Shown here: piece by piece, positions 16,956-24,941 of the stretch
Layout of the letters: the number at the start of each line of letters is the position of its first letter
Position numbering within the stretch: the stretch's first letter is position 1
Source: a bacterium
GTDB taxonomy: Bacteria > Actinomycetota > UBA4738 > HRBIN12
Length of the DNA: 37,688 bases
Assembly (NCBI GenBank): GCA_023251895.1
Contig: JAHEXX010000008.1
Span: forward strand, 1 to 37,688
Direction: 5' to 3'
Position numbers and translations under genes: made by a program
The notes under the pieces: model-generated
Database searches by the model: none
What the model was told of the DNA's origin: nothing
The model's input: the letters and a program-made list of their open reading frames with translations, nothing else

Positions 16956-17722
16956 GTTCTCACCAGGACCGAGATCTCCTCCGCGGCGAACAGCACCGCG
17001 ACGAGGATCAGGAACACCCCTACCGCCAGACGGAGGGCGCCCTCCCCTGCCCCCAGCGATAGCCGGGCGCCGAGGCGCGCTCCCGGCACCACGCCCACCG
17101 TCAGCACGAGCGCGATGGCCCAGTCGATGTTCCCCAAGGCCCAGTGCACGATGGCTCCGGGGATCACCAAAGCCACGATGGCGGCCAGGGACGTGCCCAA
17201 GGCCTGCTTCAGCGGCATCCCGAACACCCCGGCTAGCAGCGGCACGATGATGATGCCCCCCCCCACGCCGAGGAGTCCGGACACGAACCCGGCGGCGGCT
17301 CCCGCCAAGCCATACTGCCACCCGGGGACCTCCGTGTGCGTCCGCGAAGGCCGGGCCTGCTTCCCTCTGGCCACCTGGACAGCCTGCCAGGCCAACAGAC
17401 CCGCCGTGACGAGCAGGAGGATGTCGGCGTTGACCCGGTCGGCCACCAAAGCGCCGGCGGCGGCGCCGAACATCCCCGGTCCCGCCATCCACTTGACCGC
17501 GCGCAGGTCGATCTGGCCGGCCTTCCGGTATCTGGCCGCGCCCGTCAGGGCGGTGGGGAGGATCACCGGCAGAGGGGTAGCCACCGCGATGATTGGTAAG
17601 ACGTCGAAGAACGCGACGATGGCCGGGGTGGTGATGATACCGCCGCCCACGCCGAACGCTCCGGACAGTACGCCGGCGGCGAATCCGGAGATCACGCCGG
17701 CGACCGCCTCGAACAGCGTCAT
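16952..17722 (-). CDS. TauE/SafE-family membrane permease
   Basis: This 256-aa integral membrane protein has two homologous halves, each with the family's glycine-rich start: AAGVLSGAFGVGGGIITTP (about residues 14-32) and AAGFVSGLLGVGGGIIIVP (about 140-158). Such proteins export or import sulfur-containing organic anions (sulfite, sulfoacetate, taurine-related). The substrate here is not evident. The start is ATG 17722, in an ATGA overlap with the Nudix gene; the 28 extra residues of the track ORF lie in the Nudix gene. Its insertion between Nudix and DUF6049 genes is not part of the usual actinobacterial order. Confidence 0.88.
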   Translation of the reverse strand: MTLFEAVAGVISGFAAGVLSGAFGVGGGIITTPAIVAFFDVLPIIAVATPLPVILPTALTGAARYRKAGQIDLRAVKWMAGPGMFGAAAGALVADRVNADILLLVTAGLLAWQAVQVARGKQARPSRTHTEVPGWQYGLAGAAAGFVSGLLGVGGGIIIVPLLAGVFGMPLKQALGTSLAAIVALVIPGAIVHWALGNIDWAIALVLTVGVVPGARLGARLSLGAGEGALRLAVGVFLILVAVLFAAEEISVLVRT

Positions 17723-18225
17723 CCGAGATGATCCGCGGCCTTGGTCAGGATCTCCCGCTCCCCCCGGTACGTGGCCCGCTTCAGCGCCTCCGGGAGCGGG
17801 AACCACCGGACCTCCTCCATCTCGTCGTCATGGTCGGACACGTCGCCGCCCGTGGCCCGCATGAGGAAGAAGTGGACGCGCTTCCGCACCCGCACGCCAT
17901 CCCACACGTAGAAATACCGGCTCTGGCCGAGGGGTGCCTCGATGGTGGCTTCCAGTCCGGTCTCCTCCCGGACCTCACGAACGGCTGCCGACTCGGGGGT
18001 CTCCTCGGGCTCCACAGCGCCCTTGGCCAGCCCCCAAGCCAGGTCGCCGCGGCGGGTCCGGCGGGACGCCAGGGCGACCTGGACGACGCCCTTGCGCCGC
18101 CGGTACACGACGCCGCCCGAGGAGACCTCGGACCTGCTCGGGGGGGTCGTGGACCGGCGGCGCTTGGTCGGCTGCTTCCCCCCAGCGGAGCGCCCTTTCG
18201 TCGAGGACGTGCCCTTCGGGCTCAC
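17719..18225 (-). CDS. Nudix hydrolase (MutT4-like position)
   Basis: This 168-aa protein has a basic, disordered N-terminal tail of about 35 residues and one Nudix domain. The full Nudix box is present: GAVEPEETPESAAVREVREETGL, matching G-x5-E-x7-REUxEExGU. The substrate, a nucleoside diphosphate derivative, is not predictable. The start is GTG 18225, chosen because a TACAAT -10 box lies 7 nt before it and because upstream codons of the track ORF belong to no recognisable protein. It heads the five-gene coupled operon that runs through murJ. In M. tuberculosis the corresponding gene is mutT4. Confidence 0.88.
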   Translation of the reverse strand: MSPKGTSSTKGRSAGGKQPTKRRRSTTPPSRSEVSSGGVVYRRRKGVVQVALASRRTRRGDLAWGLAKGAVEPEETPESAAVREVREETGLEATIEAPLGQSRYFYVWDGVRVRKRVHFFLMRATGGDVSDHDDEMEEVRWFPLPEALKRATYRGEREILTKAADHLG

Positions 18226-18238
18226 GGCGCGGATTGTA
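18226..18238 (-). promoter_or_regulatory. leaderless promoter -10 for the Nudix-murJ operon
   Basis: TACAAT (18238-18233 on the minus strand) is a near-consensus -10 and is separated from the GTG start by 7 nt (CCGCGCC). No good -35 is visible at 16-18 nt. Confidence 0.6.
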
Positions 18239-18300
18239 AGCGCAGATCGGCGACCCCTCGGCAGGGCGGCCAACACCCACGCCCTGCGGCGGGAGGCGGA

Positions 18301-18315
18301 TAGGCTGACTTCATC
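18301..18315 (+). promoter_or_regulatory. probable leaderless promoter -10 for the P-type ATPase gene
   Basis: TAGGCT (18301-18306) lies 9 nt before the GTG start at 18316, with no Shine-Dalgarno between. The 90-bp intergenic region is shared with the divergent Nudix operon promoter. Confidence 0.4.
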
Positions 18316-20742
18316 GTGGGCGAGGTCTGGAGCACGGTCCTCGAGGGTCTCAGCGCGGCCCAGGTGCGCGAGCGCGTGGCGCGCGGCGATGTCAACGACG
18401 TGCCGGCGGTGCCAAGTCGCACCGTGGGAGAGATCGTCCGCGCCAACGTCTTCACGCGGTTCAACGCGTTGCTCGGCGGGCTGCTCGTGGTGATCCTCAT
18501 CGTCGGGCCCGTCCAGGACGCCCTCTTCGGCGGCGTGCTCATCGCCAACACACTGATCGGGATCATCCAGGAGCTCCGGGCCAAACGAACCCTCGACCGC
18601 CTGGCGGTCCTCACGTCGCCCAAGGCGCGCACGATCCGCGACGGAACGGTACGCGAGCTTCCCCTGGATCAAGTCGTGCTGGACGACGTCCTTGAGCTGA
18701 CCCCCGGTGATCAGGTCGTCGTCGACGGCACGGTGCTGGACGCGCGGGGCTTGGAGGTCGACGAGTCCCTGCTGTCCGGAGAGTCGGAGCCCATCGAGAA
18801 GGACCTCGGCGACGACGTGCTGTCGGGGAGCTTCGTCGCGGCCGGAAGCGGTCATTACCGCGCAACCCGGGTCGGATGTTCCGCCTATGCCGCGGCGCTC
18901 GCCGCAGAGGCCCGCCGGTTCGAGCTGACCCGGAGCGAGCTCCGGGCGGGCATCGATACGATCCTGCGCGTGGTGACGTGGGTCATCGTGCCCACCGCCG
19001 TCCTCTTGTTCATCAGCCAGTTCCGGCAGCAGCACGGCATCCGAGAGGGGCTCCGGGGCGCTGTAGCCGGGACCGTGGCCATGGTGCCGGAAGGGCTCGT
19101 GCTGCTCACGAGCGTCGCGTTCGCGGTGGGCGTGGTCCGCCTGGCCAGGAGGAAGGTGCTGGTGCAGGAACTGCCGGCCGTAGAGGTGCTCGCACGGGTC
19201 GACGTGCTGTGCATCGACAAGACCGGCACGCTCACCGAGGGACGGCTGGCGGTCGAGGAGGTGGACGTCCTCGCCCCCGACACCCCGCACGAGGATGCGC
19301 TGTCTGCCCTCGCCGCGAGCGATCCGTACCCGAACGCCACGCTACTCGCGATCCGCGAAGGCTACCCCAGACCCTCCGACGAGTGGCACGCGACGGCGAC
19401 GGTCCCGTTCTCATCGGCCCGGAAGTGGAGCGGGTCGGAGTTCGCCGGACACGGAACGTGGGTCCTGGGAGCCCCGGACGTGCTGCTGGACGGTGCCCCC
19501 GAGGGGGATCCCGCCCGCCGCCGGTGCCTGTCGCTGGCGGAGGCCGGACGGCGGGTGGTACTGCTCGCCTGGGGATCTCAGGGCTTGGAAGGGGAGCGCC
19601 TTCCGGGAGATCTCTTACCCGCGGTCATCGTCGTGCTGAGCGACCGGGTCCGGCCGGATGCGGGCGAGACGCTGCGGTACTTCGCCGACCAAGGCGTCAA
19701 GGTGAAGGTCATCTCGGGCGATCATCCGCTGACGGTCGCGGCCATCGCCGGAAGGCTCGGCGCTCCGGGAGCCGACGAGGCCGTGGACGCGCGGACGCTT
19801 CCGCAGGAGGCTGCGGAGCTGGCCGGGGAGCTCGAGCGGCGATCGGTCTTCGGCCGGGTCACGCCCCCGCAGAAGCGGGCGATGGTACGGGCGCTGCAGT
19901 CTCGCGGCCACGTGGTGGCCATGACCGGCGACGGTGTGAACGACGTGCTGGCCCTGAAGGACTCGGATCTCGGTATCGCGATGGGCTCCGGCAGCTCGGC
20001 GACCCGGGCCGTGGCCCAGCTGGTACTGCTGGACTCGACGTTCGACGCGCTGCCCCGGGTGGTGAACGAGGGGCGCCGGGTGCTGGGCAACATCGAGCGG
20101 ACCTCCAACCTGTACGTGACGAAGACGGTGTACGCGCTCCTGCTGGCCCTCGCGGTGGGCGTGTTCAGCCGGCCGTTCCCGTTCCTTCCCCGGCACCTCA
20201 CGCTGATCGGGGCGCTGACGATCGGGATCCCTTCGTTCTTCCTGGCCCTGGCCCCCAACGCGGAGCGCGCCCGCGCCGGGTTCCTGCGACGGGTGCTCCG
20301 CTTCTCGGTCCCGGCCGGGGTGTTGGCCGCCACAGCGACGTTCCTGGGGTATCAGGTGGCCCTCCGGGAGCCCGGGGTCAGTCTCGACGAAGCCCGTACT
20401 GCCGCGACCATGGTGCTCTGCTGGATCGGGCTGCTCGTGCTCACAATCATCGCGGCACCGCTGACCCGGTTCCGGTTGTTCATGATCTGGGCGATGGCCG
20501 GCGCGTTCATCGGCGTGCTCCTGTCACCGGGCGCCAGCGCCTTCTTCAACCTCGATCCGCCTTCGTTGATCGTGTGGCTTGCGGCCTTCGGGATCGCCGC
20601 GCTGGTGTGGTCGTTCGCGCGCTTGTTCATCCCGCCCGACCGGCCCGTGGGGCCCGGGCCCCAGCCTCGTGCCCGGGCCGCTCCCGACCGGGCGGGTCCC
20701 GACCGGGCCCTCAAGCGGCGCCGGAACTCACCCGACCAATAG
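18316..20742 (+). CDS. CtpE-like cation-transporting P-type ATPase
   Basis: This 808-aa ATP-driven cation pump has the A-domain SGES (LLSGESEPIEK), M4 with MVPEGLVLLTSVAFAVGV, the phosphorylation site CIDKTGTLT, and the hinge MTGDGVNDVLALK, in standard order. There are about 8-10 transmembrane segments. It lacks the N-terminal Cys-rich metal-binding domain and the CPC/CPH motif of heavy-metal pumps. The PEGL motif and compact size resemble mycobacterial CtpE, implicated in calcium uptake, so Ca2+ or Mg2+ is the more likely substrate; that is inference. The C-terminus is a proline/arginine-rich tail. It lies 4 nt upstream of pilT. Confidence 0.88.
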   Translation: MGEVWSTVLEGLSAAQVRERVARGDVNDVPAVPSRTVGEIVRANVFTRFNALLGGLLVVILIVGPVQDALFGGVLIANTLIGIIQELRAKRTLDRLAVLTSPKARTIRDGTVRELPLDQVVLDDVLELTPGDQVVVDGTVLDARGLEVDESLLSGESEPIEKDLGDDVLSGSFVAAGSGHYRATRVGCSAYAAALAAEARRFELTRSELRAGIDTILRVVTWVIVPTAVLLFISQFRQQHGIREGLRGAVAGTVAMVPEGLVLLTSVAFAVGVVRLARRKVLVQELPAVEVLARVDVLCIDKTGTLTEGRLAVEEVDVLAPDTPHEDALSALAASDPYPNATLLAIREGYPRPSDEWHATATVPFSSARKWSGSEFAGHGTWVLGAPDVLLDGAPEGDPARRRCLSLAEAGRRVVLLAWGSQGLEGERLPGDLLPAVIVVLSDRVRPDAGETLRYFADQGVKVKVISGDHPLTVAAIAGRLGAPGADEAVDARTLPQEAAELAGELERRSVFGRVTPPQKRAMVRALQSRGHVVAMTGDGVNDVLALKDSDLGIAMGSGSSATRAVAQLVLLDSTFDALPRVVNEGRRVLGNIERTSNLYVTKTVYALLLALAVGVFSRPFPFLPRHLTLIGALTIGIPSFFLALAPNAERARAGFLRRVLRFSVPAGVLAATATFLGYQVALREPGVSLDEARTAATMVLCWIGLLVLTIIAAPLTRFRLFMIWAMAGAFIGVLLSPGASAFFNLDPPSLIVWLAAFGIAALVWSFARLFIPPDRPVGPGPQPRARAAPDRAGPDRALKRRRNSPDQ

Positions 20743-20746
20743 TCGT

Positions 20747-21865
20747 ATGACGATCGAGGTCAAGGACCTGCTCCGCTACACGGTGGAGATGGGGGCGAGC
20801 GACCTGCACCTGAAGGCCGGGAACGTCCCGTTCGTCCGCGTGGACGGCGACCTGATGCCGGCCCCGTTCGGAACGCTCGAGCCCGACGATACCGAGGAGG
20901 CCGCCAAGGCCCTGATGCAGCCCCACAAGGCGCGGGAGTTCGACGAGACGGGCGAGGCCGACCTCGGGTATACCCTCCCGGGCGTAGGCCGGTTCCGGGT
21001 GAACGTCTTCCGTCAGCGGGGCGTGGTGGGACTGGCCGTCCGGCGCGTCCGTTCCGAGGTCCCATCGTTCCAGGAACTCCGCCTGCCCGCCGTCATGCGG
21101 GAGCTGGCGGAGAGCCCCCGAGGACTGATCCTGGTGACCGGGCCGACCGGCACGGGGAAGACCACGACGATCGCGGCCATGATCGGTCATATCAACGTCT
21201 CACGGCGCGCGCACATCGTGACGGTGGAGGACCCCATCGAGGTCGTGCACGACGACGTCCTGTCCATCATCCAGCAGCGCGAGATCGGCCTGGACACGGA
21301 GTCGTACGCGGCGGCGCTCCGGCATGTCATCCGTCAGGACCCAGACGTGATCTTCATCGGCGAGATCCGGGACCCCATCTCGGCGCTGGCCGCGATCCAG
21401 GCGGCCGAAACCGGGCACCTGGTGATCTCCACCCTGCACACGATCGACTGCACGGAGACCGTGAACCGCGTGCTGGACCTGTTCCCGCCGGAGCAGCAGC
21501 GAGAGGTCCGCACGTCGTTCGCGGGAGCGCTGCGGGGCATCGTGTCCCAGCGCCTGGTGACCCGAGCCGACGGCAAGGGCCGCGTGCCGGCGATCGAGGT
21601 GCTGATCAACACCGGGCGCGTGTACGACCGGATCATCGATCCCGAGGCCACGGTCGAGATCGTCGACGTCATCGCGGACGGCACCTTCTACGGCATGCAG
21701 ACCTTCGACCAGGCCCTGGTGAAGCTGGTTCGCGAAGGCGCCGTGACCCGCGACGACGCGCGCCGGACCGCTACCAACCCGCACGACTTCGACCTGGTGC
21801 TCCGGGGCGAGACCCTCCACCACGGCGCCGCTCTGGCCTTCGACCCCGCGGAGCTCCCTTCCTAG
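20747..21865 (+). CDS. pilT: PilT-like type IV pilus retraction ATPase
   Basis: This 372-aa hexameric secretion ATPase is of usual PilT length. It has the Walker A GPTGTGKTTT, Asp box VTVEDPIEVVH, Walker B DVIFIGEIRD and His box HLVISTLHT, with the N-terminal PAS-like domain (SDLHLKAGNVPFVRVDG). The start is ATG 20747; the longer track ORF runs in the ATPase gene's frame shadow. It follows the P-type ATPase by 4 nt, so the two are probably cotranscribed. No pilin, PilB, PilC or PilM-Q genes are in the window, so its partners, if any, are elsewhere. Its stop overlaps the convergent HExxH gene by 4 nt (CTAG). Confidence 0.93.
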   Translation: MTIEVKDLLRYTVEMGASDLHLKAGNVPFVRVDGDLMPAPFGTLEPDDTEEAAKALMQPHKAREFDETGEADLGYTLPGVGRFRVNVFRQRGVVGLAVRRVRSEVPSFQELRLPAVMRELAESPRGLILVTGPTGTGKTTTIAAMIGHINVSRRAHIVTVEDPIEVVHDDVLSIIQQREIGLDTESYAAALRHVIRQDPDVIFIGEIRDPISALAAIQAAETGHLVISTLHTIDCTETVNRVLDLFPPEQQREVRTSFAGALRGIVSQRLVTRADGKGRVPAIEVLINTGRVYDRIIDPEATVEIVDVIADGTFYGMQTFDQALVKLVREGAVTRDDARRTATNPHDFDLVLRGETLHHGAALAFDPAELPS

Positions 21866-22221
21866 CGTTCGCCGGCCGCCCTGCGCGCGGCCAGCTCGAA
21901 GGGGTGCTTCCTGTACCCATACGGGATCGCCAGCAGGAGGTACGCCGGGATGAACAGCGGGCCCCAGGCGCAGTACTGGCGGATGTGGTGGCGCTCGTGC
22001 GCCAGGAGCGTCCCGTCCACGGGTTCGCTCGACAGGATCACGAACCCCACGGTCATGGCGGAGCGGTTGAACCTGTTCATGAGCCAAGAGAGGCCTCGAG
22101 GGCCGTGGTCGTAGACGAGCGCACCGTGGGCCAGCCGGGGCACCTGGAACGTGAGCAAGCCCAGCAGGACGCCGATCAGCGTGTTGGGAAGCGTCCACGC
22201 GAACCCCAGCCATGTGGGCAC
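21862..22221 (-). CDS. small membrane protein with HExxH motif (putative gluzincin-like)
   Basis: This 119-aa protein has an N-terminal hydrophobic helix (TLPNTLIGVLLGLLTF), a second segment (TVGFVILS), the motif LLAHERHHIRQ containing HExxH, a third hydrophobic segment (LFIPAYLLLAI) and a HPFELAARRA tail whose Glu could be the third zinc ligand. This layout is that of tiny uncharacterised membrane proteins with a DUF4157-like metal site; activity is unproven. GTG 22221 is preferred over the track's 22230 because TACGGT lies exactly 7 nt upstream. It is divergent from pcnA. Confidence 0.65.
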   Translation of the reverse strand: MPTWLGFAWTLPNTLIGVLLGLLTFQVPRLAHGALVYDHGPRGLSWLMNRFNRSAMTVGFVILSSEPVDGTLLAHERHHIRQYCAWGPLFIPAYLLLAIPYGYRKHPFELAARRAAGER

Positions 22222-22234
22222 GGCCCGCACCGTA
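22222..22234 (-). promoter_or_regulatory. leaderless promoter -10 for the HExxH protein
   Basis: TACGGT (22234-22229 on the minus strand) is followed by 7 nt and GTG. It fits the spacing seen at several other starts in the window. Confidence 0.4.
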
Positions 22235-22262
22235 CACCGCGGGCAGCCGCCGCCGCCGGGGA

Positions 22263-22277
22263 TATCCTCTTCCGGTC
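22263..22277 (+). promoter_or_regulatory. leaderless promoter -10 for pcnA
   Basis: TATCCT (22263-22268) lies 9 nt before the ATG at 22278. There is no Shine-Dalgarno in between (CTTCCGGTC). Confidence 0.5.
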
Positions 22278-23642
22278 ATGACCAACCTGGACGTGCCGGC
22301 GCTGGCCAAGGACCTCGGCGAGCGTTTCCGCGAGGCCGGGCACGAGCTGTACCTGGTCGGGGGCGTGGTACGCGACGCCGTCCTCGGCCGCGAGCTGGTG
22401 GACTACGACCTGGCCACGAGCGCGCAGCCTCGGGAGACCACCCGGCTGCTCCGGGGCTGGGCGGAGCGCCAGTACCTCGTGGGCGTGCGGTACGGGACGG
22501 TGGGGGCCCGGCGGGACGGCCACACGTTCGAGATCACCACGTTCCGCGAGGAGGTCTACCACGAGGACCATCGAAAGCCGGTCGTGACCTTCGCGAGGGA
22601 CGTCGAGACCGACCTGTCCCGGCGCGACTTCACGATCAACGCGATGGCCATCCGGCTGCCGGAGGGAGAGTTCGTCGATCCCTTCGGCGGGCTGAAGCAC
22701 CTGGCGGCCCGGCGGCTGGATACGCCGCTGGGCCCGGACGTGGCCTTCTCGGACGATCCGCTTCGGATGCTGAGGGCGGCTCGGTTCGTTTCGCAGCTCG
22801 ACGTGACCCCCGCGCCTCGAGTCGTTGAGGCCATCGGGCGGATGCGGGAGCGCCTGCGGATCGTCTCCGCGGAACGGATCCAGGATGAACTGGTCAAGCT
22901 CCTGTGCGGGGACAAGCCGTCGAAGGGGCTGGACCTCGTGGTCGGGACCGGCCTGGCCGATGAGTTCCTGCCCGAGCTACCGGCGCTGAAGCTGGAACAG
23001 GACCCCGTGCAGAGGCACAAGGACGTGCTCCACCACACCTACGCGGTGGTGGAGCGCTGCGAGCCCGACGCGGTGCTGCGGCTGGCGGCGCTGCTCCATG
23101 ACATCGGCAAGCCTCGGACCCGGCAGATCACGCCGGAGGGTGTGCAGTTTCACCACCACGAGGTCGTCGGTGCGCGGATGGCCGAGGAGCGCATGCGTGC
23201 CCTGCGGTTCCCCGCGGCCGTGACCCAGGACGTCAAGAAGCTGATCGAGATGCACCTGCGGTTCCACGGGTACTGGATGGGCTGGACCGACGGCGCGGTG
23301 AGGCGGTACGTGCGCGACGCGGGACCGCTGCTCGACAGGCTGAACCAGCTGACAAGGGCCGACGTGACGACCCGCAACCCGGGGAAGGCCAAGCAGTTCG
23401 CGGCGCTCCAGGACGACCTGGAGGACCGCATCGCGCGCCTGGCCGAGGAGGAGAACCTGCAGGGGCTGCGCCCGCCCCTCGACGGCGAAGAGGTGATGGC
23501 GCACCTCGGCATCGCGCCGGGGCCCGTGGTGGGCGAGGCGCTCGCCCACCTGATGGAGATACGTATGGAGCGGGGGCCGATCGACGGGGACGAGGCGTAC
23601 CGACTGCTCGAGGAGTGGGCCAAGGAGCGGGGCCTGCGGTAG
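22278..23642 (+). CDS. pcnA: CCA tRNA nucleotidyltransferase / poly(A) polymerase family with HD domain
   Basis: This 454-aa class II nucleotidyltransferase has the head motif GGVVRDAVLGRELVDYDLAT (metal-binding Asp pair), RRDFTINAMA, and RNA-binding helices. An HD phosphohydrolase domain follows (LLHDIGKP, with HHHEVVGA downstream). It adds or repairs the CCA end of tRNA. The start is ATG 22278; the longer track ORF lacks support. In actinobacteria pcnA is divergent from the Nudix/murJ cluster, as it is here after an insertion of the ATPase, pilT and HExxH genes. Confidence 0.93.
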   Translation: MTNLDVPALAKDLGERFREAGHELYLVGGVVRDAVLGRELVDYDLATSAQPRETTRLLRGWAERQYLVGVRYGTVGARRDGHTFEITTFREEVYHEDHRKPVVTFARDVETDLSRRDFTINAMAIRLPEGEFVDPFGGLKHLAARRLDTPLGPDVAFSDDPLRMLRAARFVSQLDVTPAPRVVEAIGRMRERLRIVSAERIQDELVKLLCGDKPSKGLDLVVGTGLADEFLPELPALKLEQDPVQRHKDVLHHTYAVVERCEPDAVLRLAALLHDIGKPRTRQITPEGVQFHHHEVVGARMAEERMRALRFPAAVTQDVKKLIEMHLRFHGYWMGWTDGAVRRYVRDAGPLLDRLNQLTRADVTTRNPGKAKQFAALQDDLEDRIARLAEEENLQGLRPPLDGEEVMAHLGIAPGPVVGEALAHLMEIRMERGPIDGDEAYRLLEEWAKERGLR

Positions 23643-23669
23643 TTCTTGCCGAGTTCTAACGATTCCGGC

Positions 23670-23699
23670 TTGACGGTTCGGCGGGAGTCTCGATAGCTT
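23670..23699 (+). promoter_or_regulatory. sigma70-type promoter for the cupredoxin gene
   Basis: TTGACG (23670-23675), an 18-nt spacer and TAGCTT (23694-23699) precede a leader of about 45 nt. That leader contains a small GC hairpin (CCGCGC/GCGCGG) and the ribosome site AGAGAGGCAGGG before ATG 23751. This is one of the few promoters here with a recognisable -35. Confidence 0.5.
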
Positions 23700-23750
23700 G
23701 CGGTTCCCCCCGCGCAACGGCGCGCGGCGCGACCCAAGAGAGGCAGGGTT

Positions 23751-24887
23751 ATGCGACTGTTGCGTGGTTCGTTCGTGCTGCTCCTGCTCGTCGGCCTGTC
23801 CGGCTCGTTCGCCGGTACGGCCGTAGCAACTCCGTCGACGTATCGGGTTCAACTCGACGCGATGCCCCCGGCCGGGGAGCCGTGGGCGTTCCTAAGGTTG
23901 TTCCCGAAAGTCATCAAAGTTCACCGCAACGACGTGGTGCAGTTCGCATGGGCCGGAACCGACACGCCCCACACGGCCACGGTCGTGCCGGCTCCCGACG
24001 CGGCGACCTGGCGGGCCACGAACCAGGGGCCGGGCGGCCCGTTCGAGGACCCCATCGTGGACACCTCGATCGGCGGGGACGACGGTGAGTTGATCGAGAA
24101 CCCCTCCGTCGTGTTCCCCTCGTCGTTCGGCTGCGGGACGGCGGCTATGCCTTGCTTGTTCAAGGGAACCTCGGTGGTGAGCAGTGGGCTTCAGTTTTCC
24201 AACCCGGGAGCCCAGCCGTCGTTCGACGTGCGGATGGAGGCGCCGGTGGGCCGGTACTCGTTCCTGTGCCTGCTGCACCCGGGTATGGAGATCCCCGTCG
24301 ACGTGGTGACCAACGGCACCTCGATCCCCGGACCGGCCGGGGTGGACAAGCGGGCGGCGAACCAGGTCGCGCGCGCCATCGCGGTGGACGGCGCGGCCGC
24401 GGACGCCCAGGCTCAGACCGTGACGGCCAAGGCCGTGGAGGGCGGGAACACCCGGTACGACATGAGCGCCGGCGGTTTCTCGAACGGGGCGACCGCGAAC
24501 GAGTTCCTGGACCACCCGCTCAGGGTGCATGTGGGCGACAAGATCCGGTACTCGGGGACGAGCGAGATACACACCGTTACGTTCCCGATGAGCAAGTTCA
24601 AGACCGTCCCGTTCATCGTGACCCAGTGCGAGGTCCCGGGGCCGGACACGCCGGCGGCGTCGCCGCTCGACTGCGCCGATCCGAGCAAGTTCGAGGTAGC
24701 GCTGAACGGCAAGGCCATCAGCCCGACGATGGCGCGCGGGCTGACGAACCCGCACAGGTTCCTGAACTCCGGGCTGCTGGCCGGGCCCGTCCAACACACG
24801 TTCATCGCGAAGGAGCCGGGAACCTACACCTTCGTCTGCCTGGTCCATGGTCCGGAGATGAGCAGCACGATCAGGGTCGTGGCTTAG
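23751..24887 (+). CDS. secreted protein with two cupredoxin (type 1 copper) domains
   Basis: This 378-aa protein has a signal peptide (LLRGSFVLLLLVGLSGSFAG, probable cleavage after AVA at about residue 26) and two plastocyanin-like domains. Each keeps a full set of type 1 copper ligands. Domain 1 has H74 (TPHTATV) with C173, H176 and M179 (FLCLLHPGM). Domain 2 has H274 (EIHTVTF) with C363, H366 and M370 (FVCLVHGPEM). Domain 1 has the short C-x2-H-x2-M spacing of amicyanin and domain 2 has C-x2-H-x3-M. A likely role is extracytoplasmic electron transfer or copper binding. It stands alone with its own promoter and a strong terminator. Confidence 0.85.
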   Translation: MRLLRGSFVLLLLVGLSGSFAGTAVATPSTYRVQLDAMPPAGEPWAFLRLFPKVIKVHRNDVVQFAWAGTDTPHTATVVPAPDAATWRATNQGPGGPFEDPIVDTSIGGDDGELIENPSVVFPSSFGCGTAAMPCLFKGTSVVSSGLQFSNPGAQPSFDVRMEAPVGRYSFLCLLHPGMEIPVDVVTNGTSIPGPAGVDKRAANQVARAIAVDGAAADAQAQTVTAKAVEGGNTRYDMSAGGFSNGATANEFLDHPLRVHVGDKIRYSGTSEIHTVTFPMSKFKTVPFIVTQCEVPGPDTPAASPLDCADPSKFEVALNGKAISPTMARGLTNPHRFLNSGLLAGPVQHTFIAKEPGTYTFVCLVHGPEMSSTIRVVA

Positions 24888-24907
24888 CCCCAACGTCGGC
24901 CCGAGGT

Positions 24908-24938
24908 AAGGCGGGGCGGCCCGGCGCCGCCCCGCCTT
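24908..24938. terminator. bidirectional terminator hairpin
   Basis: AAGGCGGGGCGG and CCGCCCCGCCTT form a perfect 12-bp stem around a 7-nt loop, between the convergent cupredoxin gene (stop 24887) and DUF1232 gene (stop 24942). The AA/TT ends suit termination in both directions. Confidence 0.8.
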
Positions 24939-24941
24939 CGC

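Noticed and set aside
18876-20750. 624-aa plus-strand ORF within the P-type ATPase gene
   Set aside because: Out-of-frame shadow of the ATPase; the true frame carries DKTGT and GDGVND motifs.
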